A stretch of DNA of 43,109 nucleotides from Anaerolineae bacterium. Its GTDB lineage: Bacteria > Chloroflexota > Anaerolineae > JAFGEY01. Made by a program: the position numbers and the translations under genes. The stretch lies in the NCBI GenBank assembly GCA_016929775.1, contig JAFGIE010000126.1, positions 1-43,109 of the forward strand, given 5' to 3'. The notes beneath the pieces are model-generated. The model was given only the letters and a program-made list of their open reading frames with translations, made no database searches and was not told the origin of the DNA. Position 1 is the first letter of the stretch. Each line of letters starts with the position of its first letter. This document shows positions 16,946-25,480 of this stretch, piece by piece.

Positions 16946-18385
16946 TTGAGAGTCCTGATCATCAACCCGCCCTGGCCGGGGAAGGGATACGGCACGCGCT
17001 CGCAGAACCGGATCATCAAGCGCCGCGGGGACAAGTACCTGCAGTATCCGCTCTTCCTTGGCTACTCGGCCGCGCAACTAACGCAAGCCGGGCACGAGGT
17101 GCACTATATCGATTCCGTGATGGCGGATCTCACTCCCGAGCAGACGTGGGCGCGCATCGCCTCGCTCCATCCGGACGCGATCTTTATGGAGACGACGACG
17201 CCCTCGATCGAGTATGACCTGAAGGACATCGCGGTCATGAAGGAGCGGGGCGGTGGCGCGACCATGCTTGCGGGGGGCCCTCACGTGACCGTCTTTCCCC
17301 TCGAGGTCTTGCGCGACTGCGATGCCCTGGACATTGTGCTCAAGCAAGAGTTCGACACCAAGATCGCGCGCGTGCTGAACAGCCTGGATGACCTGTCACA
17401 GATACCGGGGATCGCCTTCCGCCGCGATGGCGAGATCGTGGACACAGGACCTGCGGAGCTATGGCAGGACCTCGACGCACTCCCCTTTCCCGATCGCGAT
17501 ACGGTGCCCTTTGAGCGCTATCACGAGGCGTGGTACTCGCGACTGCCCTTCATGAACGTCATGACTTCGCGGGGATGTCCCTACCACTGCACGTTCTGTC
17601 TGTGGCCGAACGCGATGTACGGGCACAGGCAGCGTTTCCGGAGCGTCGGCAACGTGATTCAGGAGCTCGAGTACGAGATCGATAGGCACGGCATTCGCGA
17701 AGTGAACCTGGACGACGGCACGTTCACGACCAACAAGGCGCGCGTGATCGAGTTCTGCCAGGAGCTGCGCGACCGCAAGATAGACCTCCTCTGGACCTGC
17801 AATGGACGCGTCGATAACGTGGACCGTGAGATGCTGGTCGAGATGAAGGCCGCTGGATGCAAGCTGATCCGCTACGGCGTCGAGTCGGGATCGCCCGAGA
17901 TACTCAAGCAGATCCGCAAGGGCTATACGCTCGAGCAGGTACGACGCAGTTTCAAGCTGACGCAACAGGTCGGCATCATGGCTCTGGGTGGGTTCATGTT
18001 TGGCTTTCCCGGGGATACGCCCGAGACCGTGGAGCAGACATTGGCTCTGGCCAAAGAGCTGAACCCTGACATGGTCCAGTTCTCGATCTGCATGCCCTAT
18101 CCGGGCACGACCATGTATGCCGAGGCGGTTGCTGCCGGGCAGATTGTCGCGCGGGAGTGGCACGAGTACGACATGACATTCGGACCGGTGGTCAAGATGG
18201 CTGGGCTGGAGCGTGAGGACCTGCGGCACATCCTCTCGCGCGCGTATCGCGAGTTCCACTTTCGCCCGGCTTACTTTTGGCGCACGCTGCGGAACATGCG
18301 CACGCCAGACGATGTCAGGCGTGTGATGCGATCGGTCGTGAGCCTTCTCTCGGTGATCCTGATGCATCGGAAGTCGTCAGAGTGA
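16946..18385 (+). CDS. B12-binding-domain radical SAM enzyme
   Basis: A 479-aa protein with an N-terminal cobalamin-binding-like Rossmann domain (LIINPPWPGKGYG at the start, GGPHVTVFP near 110-118) and a radical SAM barrel with CPYHCTFC (C211, C215, C218) binding the [4Fe-4S] cluster. GVESGSPEIL and GGFMFGFPGDT are typical later strands of the barrel. Class B enzymes of this type perform C- or P-methylation or rearrangements on unactivated carbons. TTG 16946 is the start, preceded by AGGAGG (16932-16937) at ideal spacing. A 7-bp hairpin (CTGCCGC 16901-16907 with GCGGCAG 16922-16928) lies just before that site. In this locus it probably modifies a sugar or lipid carrier; the reaction cannot be read from sequence. 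Confidence 0.88.
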   Translation: MRVLIINPPWPGKGYGTRSQNRIIKRRGDKYLQYPLFLGYSAAQLTQAGHEVHYIDSVMADLTPEQTWARIASLHPDAIFMETTTPSIEYDLKDIAVMKERGGGATMLAGGPHVTVFPLEVLRDCDALDIVLKQEFDTKIARVLNSLDDLSQIPGIAFRRDGEIVDTGPAELWQDLDALPFPDRDTVPFERYHEAWYSRLPFMNVMTSRGCPYHCTFCLWPNAMYGHRQRFRSVGNVIQELEYEIDRHGIREVNLDDGTFTTNKARVIEFCQELRDRKIDLLWTCNGRVDNVDREMLVEMKAAGCKLIRYGVESGSPEILKQIRKGYTLEQVRRSFKLTQQVGIMALGGFMFGFPGDTPETVEQTLALAKELNPDMVQFSICMPYPGTTMYAEAVAAGQIVAREWHEYDMTFGPVVKMAGLEREDLRHILSRAYREFHFRPAYFWRTLRNMRTPDDVRRVMRSVVSLLSVILMHRKSSE

Positions 18386-18461
18386 TCCTGTTCCCGACCC
18401 ATGCGTGGCCTTTCGCCCAGGGACTGGGCAGGGATGACGATGCATTGGATAAGAGATTGAG

Positions 18462-19517
18462 ATGATGAAGCTTCTGATTACGGGTTCGAGCGGTCTGATC
18501 GGCGGGCAGGTGGTCGAGTACTTTAGCGCTGCAGGGCACGAGGTGTACGGCATCGACAACAACATGCGTGCTGACTTTTTCGGACCGCAGGGCGACACGC
18601 GGTGGAATCAGGCGCGCCTAGTCGCGCGCTATCCCACCTTCCAGCATCACGACGTCGACGTACGCGACCGGGCGCAGGTCCTGCAATGTGTGCAGGAGTG
18701 GGCGCCTGACCTGATCGTCCACGCTGCCGCTCAGCCCAGCCACGACTTGGCGGCGTCGAGGCCGTTCGACGATTTCGAGGTCAATGCGGTGGGGACGCTC
18801 AACCTACTCGAGGCGACGCGTCGATACGCGCCCGACGCCGTGTTTGTCCACATGTCGACCAACAAGGTCTACGGAGACGCGCCGAACCGCATCCGCCTTC
18901 GGGAACTGCCGACGCGGTGGGACTATGCGGACGAGGCTTATGCCAACGGCATCCCCGAGACGCTGTCGATCGATCAGTGCAAGCACTCGCTGTTCGGCGC
19001 GTCCAAGCTGGCGGCGGACGTGATGGTGCAGGAGTATGGGCGATACTTTGGCATGAAGACCTGCTGCTTGCGCGGCGGCTGCCTGACGGGCCCGCATCAC
19101 TCGGGCGTTGAACTCCACGGGTTCCTGAGCTACCTGGTCAAGGTCAACGTGGAGGAACGCGTCTACCGCGTCCTGGGGTACAAGGGCAAGCAGGTGCGCG
19201 ATAACATTCACTCGCTGGACGTGGCGCGGTTCATCGCTGCCTTTGCTGCCAAGCCGCGCCCCGGCGAGGTGTACAACATCGGGGGAGGGCGCGCGAACTC
19301 GTGCTCGATCCTTGAGGCGTTCGACATGGTCGAGCGCCTCACCGGAAAGCCCATGCGCTACGAGTACGTGGACAAGCCGCGCGAAGGGGATCACGTCTGC
19401 TACATCTCGGATCTGACCAAGGCGCGGACGCACTACCCGGGGTGGGATATCACGGTCTCTCTGGAGCAGATCTTGAGCGAAATCGTCGCGGGCTGGCACG
19501 CACGGGGTGTGTCATGA
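18462..19517 (+). CDS. CDP-paratose/tyvelose 2-epimerase-like extended SDR
   Basis: NAD(P)-dependent nucleotide-sugar epimerase family, 351 aa. The nucleotide-binding GSSGLIGG is at 8-15, MSTNKVYGD at 131-139, and [18 protein letters not shown] plus KQVRDNIHS are hallmarks of the CDP-paratose 2-epimerase group. The usual catalytic YxxxK reads FGASK here (F178, K182), so the general-base tyrosine is replaced by phenylalanine. I recall similar HS-x-FG-x-SK sequences in relatives, so this may be a subfamily trait and not damage. ATG 18462 is followed by a second ATG; AGAGATTGAG gives only a weak ribosome binding site. The stop overlaps the next SDR gene (ATGA). Either the enzyme uses another base, or it acts together with its neighbour. 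Confidence 0.82.
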   Translation: MMKLLITGSSGLIGGQVVEYFSAAGHEVYGIDNNMRADFFGPQGDTRWNQARLVARYPTFQHHDVDVRDRAQVLQCVQEWAPDLIVHAAAQPSHDLAASRPFDDFEVNAVGTLNLLEATRRYAPDAVFVHMSTNKVYGDAPNRIRLRELPTRWDYADEAYANGIPETLSIDQCKHSLFGASKLAADVMVQEYGRYFGMKTCCLRGGCLTGPHHSGVELHGFLSYLVKVNVEERVYRVLGYKGKQVRDNIHSLDVARFIAAFAAKPRPGEVYNIGGGRANSCSILEAFDMVERLTGKPMRYEYVDKPREGDHVCYISDLTKARTHYPGWDITVSLEQILSEIVAGWHARGVS

Positions 19518-20596
19518 GAGTCCTGATCACCGGGATATGCGGATATGTGGGATCGCGCATCGCCCGGCGCCTGGTCGAGTCTGTGCCAGGCGTGTCAGTG
19601 TACGGGATCGACAGCCTGGCGCGGCGGGGAAGCGAGACGAACCTGCAGCCGCTGCAGGATCTGGGAGTGCGGGTCGCCCACGGAGACATCCGTCTCGCTT
19701 CGGATGTCGAGGCTCTGCCAGGCGCGATGGACTGGGTGATCGACTGCGCCGCCAACCCGGCGGTCATGGCTGGATTGGACCGGGAGGGTCAGAACACGTC
19801 GCGGCGCCTGGTGGAGCACAACCTGCTGGGTACGGCGCATATCTTGGAGTACTGCCGGCAGAGGAATGCAGGGCTGGTACTGCTGAGCTCCAGCCGCGTG
19901 TACTCGATCGAGGCGTTGCGGCGTGTCCCGCTGCGGGAGGGAGTGACGCGTTTCGAGCCCGATCCAGATGCTCAGGATCAGGTCGCCGGGTTCTCGGAGC
20001 GGGGCGTCTCGGAGTCGTTCTCGACAGCGGCGCCGATCTCGCTGTATGGCGCCACCAAGCTGGCTTCCGAGGTACTGGCCCTGGAGTATGGGGAGGCGTT
20101 TGGCTTTCCCGTCCGCGTGAACCGCTGCGGCGTGATCGGCGGTCCGGGGCAGTTTGGCCGGGCCGACCAGGGCATCCTAGCCTTCTGGGTCTACTCGTGC
20201 CTGCTGGGTCGCCCGCTCACGTACATCGGCTATGGCGGGAGCGGCAAACAGGTGCGCGACTGCGTCTTGGCCGAGGACGTCGCCGACCTGGTCCTGATGC
20301 AGATGCGGGACCCGCACAACCCGACCGATCGGGTGACGAACGTGGGGGGCGGTGTGCAGGGTGCGCTGTCGCTGCGCGAGATGACGGCACTGTGCGAGGC
20401 TTTCCTGGGACGTACGGTACAAGTCGGGCGAGAGGAGCAGGAACGACCCTATGACATCCCCTACTTTGTGACGGACTGCGATCGGGCGCGGCGCGGTTGG
20501 GGCTGGAAGCCATCCTGTACTGGGCGAGAGATCGTGCTGCGTCTCTGCGAATGGACGGCTGATCACACCGAGCTGGTCCAGGCGTTCCCGTTCTGA
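19514..20596 (+). CDS. NAD-dependent epimerase/dehydratase, CDP-paratose-epimerase-like
   Basis: Second extended SDR in tandem, 360 aa. The cofactor motif GICGYVGS is at 7-14, LLSSSRVYS at 123-131, and the catalytic YGATK has Y178 and K182. [11 protein letters not shown] and [12 protein letters not shown] correspond to the substrate and NAD regions of its neighbour. The ATG at 19514 overlaps the upstream stop by four bases, so the two are translationally coupled; a longer frame from 19442 lies wholly inside the upstream gene and is rejected. It probably makes or interconverts a nucleotide-activated (possibly dideoxy) sugar for the locus. The exact substrate is not readable. Confidence 0.85.
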   Translation: MRVLITGICGYVGSRIARRLVESVPGVSVYGIDSLARRGSETNLQPLQDLGVRVAHGDIRLASDVEALPGAMDWVIDCAANPAVMAGLDREGQNTSRRLVEHNLLGTAHILEYCRQRNAGLVLLSSSRVYSIEALRRVPLREGVTRFEPDPDAQDQVAGFSERGVSESFSTAAPISLYGATKLASEVLALEYGEAFGFPVRVNRCGVIGGPGQFGRADQGILAFWVYSCLLGRPLTYIGYGGSGKQVRDCVLAEDVADLVLMQMRDPHNPTDRVTNVGGGVQGALSLREMTALCEAFLGRTVQVGREEQERPYDIPYFVTDCDRARRGWGWKPSCTGREIVLRLCEWTADHTELVQAFPF

Positions 20597-20620
20597 GTTC
20601 GGTGCTGGAGAGTGGCGTCG

Positions 20621-21814
20621 ATGCGCATCACATTCTTGCTCACCCAGGGGTTGGGGGGCTCCTCGTCGATCGGGCGACACTACCCATTGGCCAAGGAACT
20701 TGTCCGATTGGGGCACCAGGTGCGCATACTGGCGCCGCACCCGGCATTCGACACTGTGGCCGAACAGCGTTTCTGCCGGGAAGGGGTCGAGGTCGTCTAT
20801 GTGGGGCAGATGCATGTGCGCAAGTCGGGCAACCGCAAGACGTACCTTGGACCGTGGGAGCTGCTGAGGACGGTCGCTGCGACCACGTGGCGCATGTCTG
20901 CGCTGGCTGTGAGGGCGCGGACCGATGCCTACCAGGTGTGCAAGGCACAGCCGATCAACGGTGCGGTCGCGCTCTTGGCCCGGGCGCTGCGCTGGAAGCC
21001 TTTCTACCTCGACAGCGATGACTATGAGACGGTGTTCAACCGTTACTCGGCGCGCTGGCAGAGGACCGTGATGAGCGCCTTCGAGACCCGTCTGCCCCGT
21101 CTCGCGCGTGGGGTCACAGCGCACACGCACTACAATGTCGAGCGCAACGTCGGGTATGGCGTCCCCGCGGAGCGGGTGCTGTACGTCCCCAACGGCATCG
21201 ATCGGGGCAGGTTTGCCGGCGTGACGGAGGCGGACGCCAGGGCGCTGCGCCGGGAATTGGGGTTTGAGGGCTGCCCGGTGATCCTATATGTCGGCAGCCT
21301 GAGCCTGTCCAACCATCCCGTCGATCTACTCCTCGGGGCCTTCCAGGAGGTGTACCGTCAGGAGCCCGCCGCGCGGCTGCTGCTTGTCGGGGGCGGCGAG
21401 GACTATGATGTCTTGCGGGCGCGGGTGGACGAGATGGGGATCGGCGGGCAAGTGCGTCTCGCCGGACGAGTCGAACCGGAGGCTGTGCCCCTTTACTACA
21501 AGATGGCGGACGTGTCGGTGGAGCCAGTACACGATGACCTGACGGCGCGTTCGCGCTCGCCGCTCAAGGTCTTTGAGAGCATGGCGGTTGGGACACCGGT
21601 TGTCGCAGGAGATGTGGGCGACAGGCGCGAGATCGTGGGACAGGCGGGCGTGCTCGTGCGTCCTGGGGATGCCGGCGCGCTGGCTGAGGGGATCCTGCGC
21701 GTCGTGACGGGTTCGGTCGACCGGCGGCACATGGCTGAGGCGGCGCTGCAGCGAGCGGAGAGATACTACTGGGACGTGTTGGTGCACGACTTTGTGCGGG
21801 TGTACGAGCTGTGA
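20621..21814 (+). CDS. GT4-family glycosyltransferase
   Basis: GT-B enzyme, 397 aa. The N-terminal domain begins MRITFLLTQGLGGSSSIGRH with a glycine-rich loop. VLYVPNGID near residue 190 is the interdomain signature, followed by ILYVGSLSLSNHPVDLLL and LLLVGGGEDYDVL. The donor-binding motif is SPLKVFESMAVGTPVVAGD near 312-330. ATG 20621 is preferred because GGAGAG (20607-20612) lies eight bases upstream; GTG 20612 is in frame but overlaps that site. It is 24 bases after the SDR gene. Likely adds an internal sugar to the repeat unit; substrate unknown. Confidence 0.88.
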   Translation: MRITFLLTQGLGGSSSIGRHYPLAKELVRLGHQVRILAPHPAFDTVAEQRFCREGVEVVYVGQMHVRKSGNRKTYLGPWELLRTVAATTWRMSALAVRARTDAYQVCKAQPINGAVALLARALRWKPFYLDSDDYETVFNRYSARWQRTVMSAFETRLPRLARGVTAHTHYNVERNVGYGVPAERVLYVPNGIDRGRFAGVTEADARALRRELGFEGCPVILYVGSLSLSNHPVDLLLGAFQEVYRQEPAARLLLVGGGEDYDVLRARVDEMGIGGQVRLAGRVEPEAVPLYYKMADVSVEPVHDDLTARSRSPLKVFESMAVGTPVVAGDVGDRREIVGQAGVLVRPGDAGALAEGILRVVTGSVDRRHMAEAALQRAERYYWDVLVHDFVRVYEL

Positions 21815-21830
21815 GGAGAGGCAGTTGGCG

Positions 21831-22667
21831 ATGCGGGTGACGGTCGCGATCCCGTGCTACAATGGCGCGCGCTATGTGGCGCGCGCGATCGAGTCGGTCC
21901 TGAAGCAGACGCGCCCGCCCGACGAGATCCTGGTCGTCGATGATGGATCGACCGATGACAGCGCAGCGATCATCCGCCGCTACCCGGTGCGGTTGGTCCA
22001 GCACGAGCGGAACCTGGGGCTGTCGAACGCGCGCAACACGGCGATCGAGCAGGCCACCGGGGACGTGCTGGTCTACGTCGACGTCGATGCGATGGCAGAC
22101 CGATCGTTGGTCGAGACGCTGCTCGGCAGCTATGATGCGCCTGACGTGGCGGGCGTTGGCGGACAGGGCATCGAATCCAATGTGCATTCGATCGCCGACC
22201 GCTGGCGCGTGGCGCACGCGACACAGAGCCACGGCGCCAGAGCACGGGAGGTCTGGTTCCTGTATGGGCTATGTATGTCCTGGCGGCTCGACTGTCTGCG
22301 CGAGGTGGGAGGGTTTGACGCATCCTTGCGCACCAATGGAGAGGACGTCGACATGGGTTTGCGCATGCGTGCGGCGGGATACCGCATGCGGTACCTGCCC
22401 GCTGCGCGCGTCTATCATCAACGCACGGATGACGTGGCGAGCCTGACGCGAACCATGGTCGCCTGGTGCGTGGCGGCGTATGTCGTGCGACGGCGTAACA
22501 GGGCGCAGCCGTGGCGCTCATTCGTGCGCACAGCGTATCGCCTGACCTTCGATCCGCTCTCCGACCTGATCGTGCGCCGCGACCTGGCGCTCGCCGTGCT
22601 GAGCTGGCGCATCACGCGCGCCAAGCTACGTGGTTTGTGGCGGGCAGCGCGGGAGGTGAGAGGGTGA
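21831..22667 (+). CDS. GT2 glycosyltransferase
   Basis: GT-A enzyme, 278 aa. VTVAIPCYNGARYV opens the fold, ILVVDDGSTDDS is at about 33-44, and the metal-binding motif is the variant VDVDA near 81-85. GGFDASLRTNGEDVDMGLR carries the ED pair of the acceptor side. The C-terminal region is basic and amphipathic and may touch the membrane. ATG 21831 follows GAGGAGAGG (21813-21821); TTG 21825 is in frame but too close to that site. Its stop overlaps the next start (GTGA). Substrate unknown. Confidence 0.87.
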   Translation: MRVTVAIPCYNGARYVARAIESVLKQTRPPDEILVVDDGSTDDSAAIIRRYPVRLVQHERNLGLSNARNTAIEQATGDVLVYVDVDAMADRSLVETLLGSYDAPDVAGVGGQGIESNVHSIADRWRVAHATQSHGARAREVWFLYGLCMSWRLDCLREVGGFDASLRTNGEDVDMGLRMRAAGYRMRYLPAARVYHQRTDDVASLTRTMVAWCVAAYVVRRRNRAQPWRSFVRTAYRLTFDPLSDLIVRRDLALAVLSWRITRAKLRGLWRAAREVRG

Positions 22668-23464
22668 TACCATTCCTGGACTTTCTGTGGCTGGGGCGCG
22701 AGCAGTGGCGATCCTACCGAAACCCGCTGATCAGGCTGTTCGTGGCGATGCTCGGCCCGCTGGGCATGCACAGCCGGATCAGCAACGCCCACGTGGCGAT
22801 CGCGTTGACCAAGCTTGCTCTGCCGCCGGACGCGCGGATCCTGGATGCGGGCTGCGGACACGGGTACGTCCTGTTCCGATTGGCGCGTCGCCATCCCGAC
22901 TACCGTTTGCTGGGGGTGGACGTTGATCGTGTGACGGTGTTGAAGAACCAGCGGATCGCGGCGGGGCTAGGGCTGTCGAATCTGCGCTTTGAGGTCGCCG
23001 ACATCGGGGAGTTCGTGCCCGACACGCGGTACGACCTGATCCTGAGCATCGACGCGCTCGAGCACGTCGCGGACGATCAGGGGTCGTTGGCGGTGTGGCG
23101 CGGCGCGCTGTCCCAGGATGGTGTCCTGGTTCTGCATCTTCCGCTGCGGCACCAGATGCAAAAGCGCGCGTTCCCGGCGTTCAGACAGCACACCGTGTCG
23201 GACCACGTACGCGACGAGTACACGCTGGGCGAGATCGAGGCTAGACTGTCCCAGGCGGGGTTCGAGGTGCGTTCGCTAACCTGGGGGTTCGGACTGGCGG
23301 GCGAGTTGGCCTTCGAGCTCAACTATCTCTGTTGGCGGCGACCGGCGTGGAGAGCCGCGGCAGCCCTGCTCACGTTCCCACTCGCCATCCTGTTCGGCTA
23401 CCTGGACGTGCGGAGCGAGCAGCGAGAAGGCAACTCGATGATCATCGTCGCTCGACCGGCGTGA
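22664..23464 (+). CDS. Class I SAM-dependent methyltransferase
   Basis: A 266-aa methyltransferase. Motif I is ILDAGCGHGY (59-68), the acidic residue of the second strand is in LLGVDVD, and motif IV is LILSIDALEHV. A hydrophobic region at the C-terminus (about 220-245) suggests membrane association. GTG 22664 overlaps the upstream stop by four bases and has GGAGG at 22652-22656. Placed among glycosyltransferases it probably methylates a sugar hydroxyl, but the acceptor could also be a lipid. The motif-I domain is certain, the substrate is not. Confidence 0.85.
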   Translation: MIPFLDFLWLGREQWRSYRNPLIRLFVAMLGPLGMHSRISNAHVAIALTKLALPPDARILDAGCGHGYVLFRLARRHPDYRLLGVDVDRVTVLKNQRIAAGLGLSNLRFEVADIGEFVPDTRYDLILSIDALEHVADDQGSLAVWRGALSQDGVLVLHLPLRHQMQKRAFPAFRQHTVSDHVRDEYTLGEIEARLSQAGFEVRSLTWGFGLAGELAFELNYLCWRRPAWRAAAALLTFPLAILFGYLDVRSEQREGNSMIIVARPA

Positions 23465-23476
23465 CAGGAGGACCGC

Positions 23477-24367
23477 GTGGGACGGTTGGCAGTGCGATGC
23501 ATCCTGGCGCTCAATGCGCGCTTTCCGACAGACCCGGTGCACCGGGAACTGACGCGCGCCAAGCGCACGGTGCTGGACTGCCAGGTATGGGAGTGCAACG
23601 AGATCGGGCGCACGTACGAGGACTTTGCCCCCTACTGGGATCTAGAGGGCAAGCTCGTGCTCGACGTTGGCTGCGGGCTGGGCGGCAAGACCTCGTTCCT
23701 TGCCGAGCAGGGCGCTGCCGGGGTGGTGGCGGTCGACCTGCGCGCCAAGAGCGTGCGGGAGACGCTGCGCCTATCGTCATCGCGCGGGCTGGACGTGCGA
23801 GGGCTCGTGGGAGACGGGGCCCTGCTGCCACTTGCCAGCAATTCGTGCGACGTTGTGACGGCGATCAACACGTTCGAGCACGTCGCCGAACCCGGGGCAA
23901 TGCTGGACGAGTGCTGGCGCGTGCTACGACCCGGGGGACTGCTGCTGCTGCACTTTCCCCCCTTCTACAGCCCGTGGGGTCCGCACCTGGATGGGTGGAT
24001 CGACTTTCCGTGGCCTCATCTCTTCTTCTCGGAGCGGGACCTGGTGCGCGCGGCGGCGCAAGTCGAGGCCAAGCGGGCGCTGAACGAGACGTTCATCCCT
24101 TCTGCCCAGGTATCGTGGGCTGCGCACGACTGCCTGCCCGACCTGAATCGGATCACGTTGCGCGAGTTCTGGGCCATGGTCAGGCGGAGCCGCCTGCGCC
24201 TCGTGCAGGCGCGCCTGCTCCCGTTCGGACGCCATTTCCTGCAGAGCCGACCGGGTGGTCTGTTCCTCGTGCGGCTGCTGTACGCCATGGCGCGTGTTCC
24301 GCTGTTGAATGAACTCGTCGTGACCAAGATCGCCTGCGTGCTGCGCAAGGAGGACGAGGCGCCTTGA
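23477..24367 (+). CDS. Class I SAM-dependent methyltransferase
   Basis: Second methyltransferase in tandem, 296 aa. VLDVGCGLGGKT (61-72) is motif I, VVAVDLR follows, NTFEHV is at motif IV, and CWRVLRPGGLLLLHFPPF is the post-core strand typical of Methyltransf_11/25 proteins. GTG 23477 is supported by AGGAGG at 23466-23471. It differs clearly from its neighbour outside the SAM-binding core, so the two are probably not recent duplicates and may methylate different positions. The stop overlaps the next start codon. Confidence 0.86.
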   Translation: MGRLAVRCILALNARFPTDPVHRELTRAKRTVLDCQVWECNEIGRTYEDFAPYWDLEGKLVLDVGCGLGGKTSFLAEQGAAGVVAVDLRAKSVRETLRLSSSRGLDVRGLVGDGALLPLASNSCDVVTAINTFEHVAEPGAMLDECWRVLRPGGLLLLHFPPFYSPWGPHLDGWIDFPWPHLFFSERDLVRAAAQVEAKRALNETFIPSAQVSWAAHDCLPDLNRITLREFWAMVRRSRLRLVQARLLPFGRHFLQSRPGGLFLVRLLYAMARVPLLNELVVTKIACVLRKEDEAP

Positions 24368-25314
24368 TCGAGACCATCTACCAGCGGCTGCGGCAGTACA
24401 CCAACCGATGGGGTCGGAACGTGCTTGCTGCGGCGCTCCTGCTCGGATCGCTGGCAGTACTGGTCGTTCTCGTCGCCCGCGAATGGGACACGCTGCGGAC
24501 GTTCGAGTGGCAGCTCAACCCGCTTTACCTGGCGCTCGCCGTGCTCTGTCACGTGCTTTCGTATGGTGGCACGTGGGTGGTCTGGCGGCTGACCATGGTT
24601 CGGCTTGGCAGCCCCGCCAGCGCGCGCGCGGATCTCTATGCGTACTGCGTGTCTATGCTGGCGCGCAAGATCCCGTCGGTGATCTGGTACTCGGGAACGC
24701 GTTCATACCTGTATCGCCAGGAGCAGGTGACAGCCACGCTCGTGATCAACGCGATCGCCCTCGAGTTCTGCGTGACGAGCCTAACGGGGGCGTGGACGTA
24801 TGTTGCGTTCCAGCCACTCTATGCGTTCCCGTGGGCCCGCGCATGGCTCGAGTACGTGATCTGGGGTGTGGCCCTGGCGTTCTCGGCGCTGCTCCTGATC
24901 CGGCCCCAGGCGTTCGTCGAGTTGACGCTGCGCTTGGGGCGGCGCTGGCAGCAAGACCTCCAGATCGCGCTCCCCGGACGTGGCGACATCGCGCTCTGGT
25001 CCTTCGTATACCTGCTCGTGTGGACGATCGGGGGAACGTCGTTCTACTGGACCGTCAGGGCCTTGGTGCCGGGGGTGGGGCTCGATTGGGCCAATGGCGT
25101 CGGCATCGCGACGCTGGTGACGCTGGTCGTGCTGTTCAACTCGGTGGTACCGATCGGCCTTGGCGTCAAGGAGCTCACGACCGGGCTCTTGCTCAGCCAT
25201 TGGCTGCCGATGTCGGTGGGGTTGCTCGTGGCAGTGGCGTACCGGATCCTGCAGACCAGTGACGAGCTGTTGTGGGCAGCGGCTGCCTATCTGCTTCGCC
25301 CCAGGTCTTCTTGA
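24364..25314 (+). CDS. Flippase-like (lysylphosphatidylglycerol synthase TM-type, UPF0104) membrane protein
   Basis: Integral membrane protein of 316 aa with about eight hydrophobic segments. The conserved VVPIGLGVKELTTG (E270) near the end is the signature of the PF03706 family, which includes the membrane part of MprF, whose role is lipid translocation. TTG 24364 overlaps the upstream stop, and AAGGAGG at 24347-24353 is well placed. As the last gene of the operon it may move a lipid-linked glycan or carrier across the membrane. That role is inferred from family and position. Confidence 0.82.
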   Translation: MIETIYQRLRQYTNRWGRNVLAAALLLGSLAVLVVLVAREWDTLRTFEWQLNPLYLALAVLCHVLSYGGTWVVWRLTMVRLGSPASARADLYAYCVSMLARKIPSVIWYSGTRSYLYRQEQVTATLVINAIALEFCVTSLTGAWTYVAFQPLYAFPWARAWLEYVIWGVALAFSALLLIRPQAFVELTLRLGRRWQQDLQIALPGRGDIALWSFVYLLVWTIGGTSFYWTVRALVPGVGLDWANGVGIATLVTLVVLFNSVVPIGLGVKELTTGLLLSHWLPMSVGLLVAVAYRILQTSDELLWAAAAYLLRPRSS

Positions 25315-25319
25315 GAGGG

Positions 25320-25375
25320 GCGTCGCTCCGGCACGCGCGTCGGGTTTGTGCCTGGGAGGGAGGGTACAGCGACGC
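25320..25375. terminator. Nested inverted repeats after the glycan operon
   Basis: GCGTCGCT (25320-25327) and AGCGACGC (25368-25375) are exact complements. Inside them GGCAC (25330-25334) pairs with GTGCC (25348-25352). The structure begins six bases after the flippase stop codon and ends 28 bases before the next promoter, so it may end the long operon. There is no T-run. Confidence 0.35.
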
Positions 25376-25403
25376 GGCGGCACCAGATAATCCGAACGGG
25401 GTA

Positions 25404-25432
25404 TTGTCCGTACTGCGTTGCTGGGGTATAAT
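25404..25432 (+). promoter_or_regulatory. Promoter of the secreted repeat-protein gene
   Basis: TTGTCC (25404-25409) and a perfect TATAAT (25427-25432) are 17 bases apart. The transcript would start near 25439, leaving a leader of about 42 bases that contains AAAGGGGG (25468-25475). Confidence 0.75.
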
Positions 25433-25480
25433 GGGATTCAAGGTGGCCCGCATTCCATTACTCTCGCAAAGGGGGTTCCT

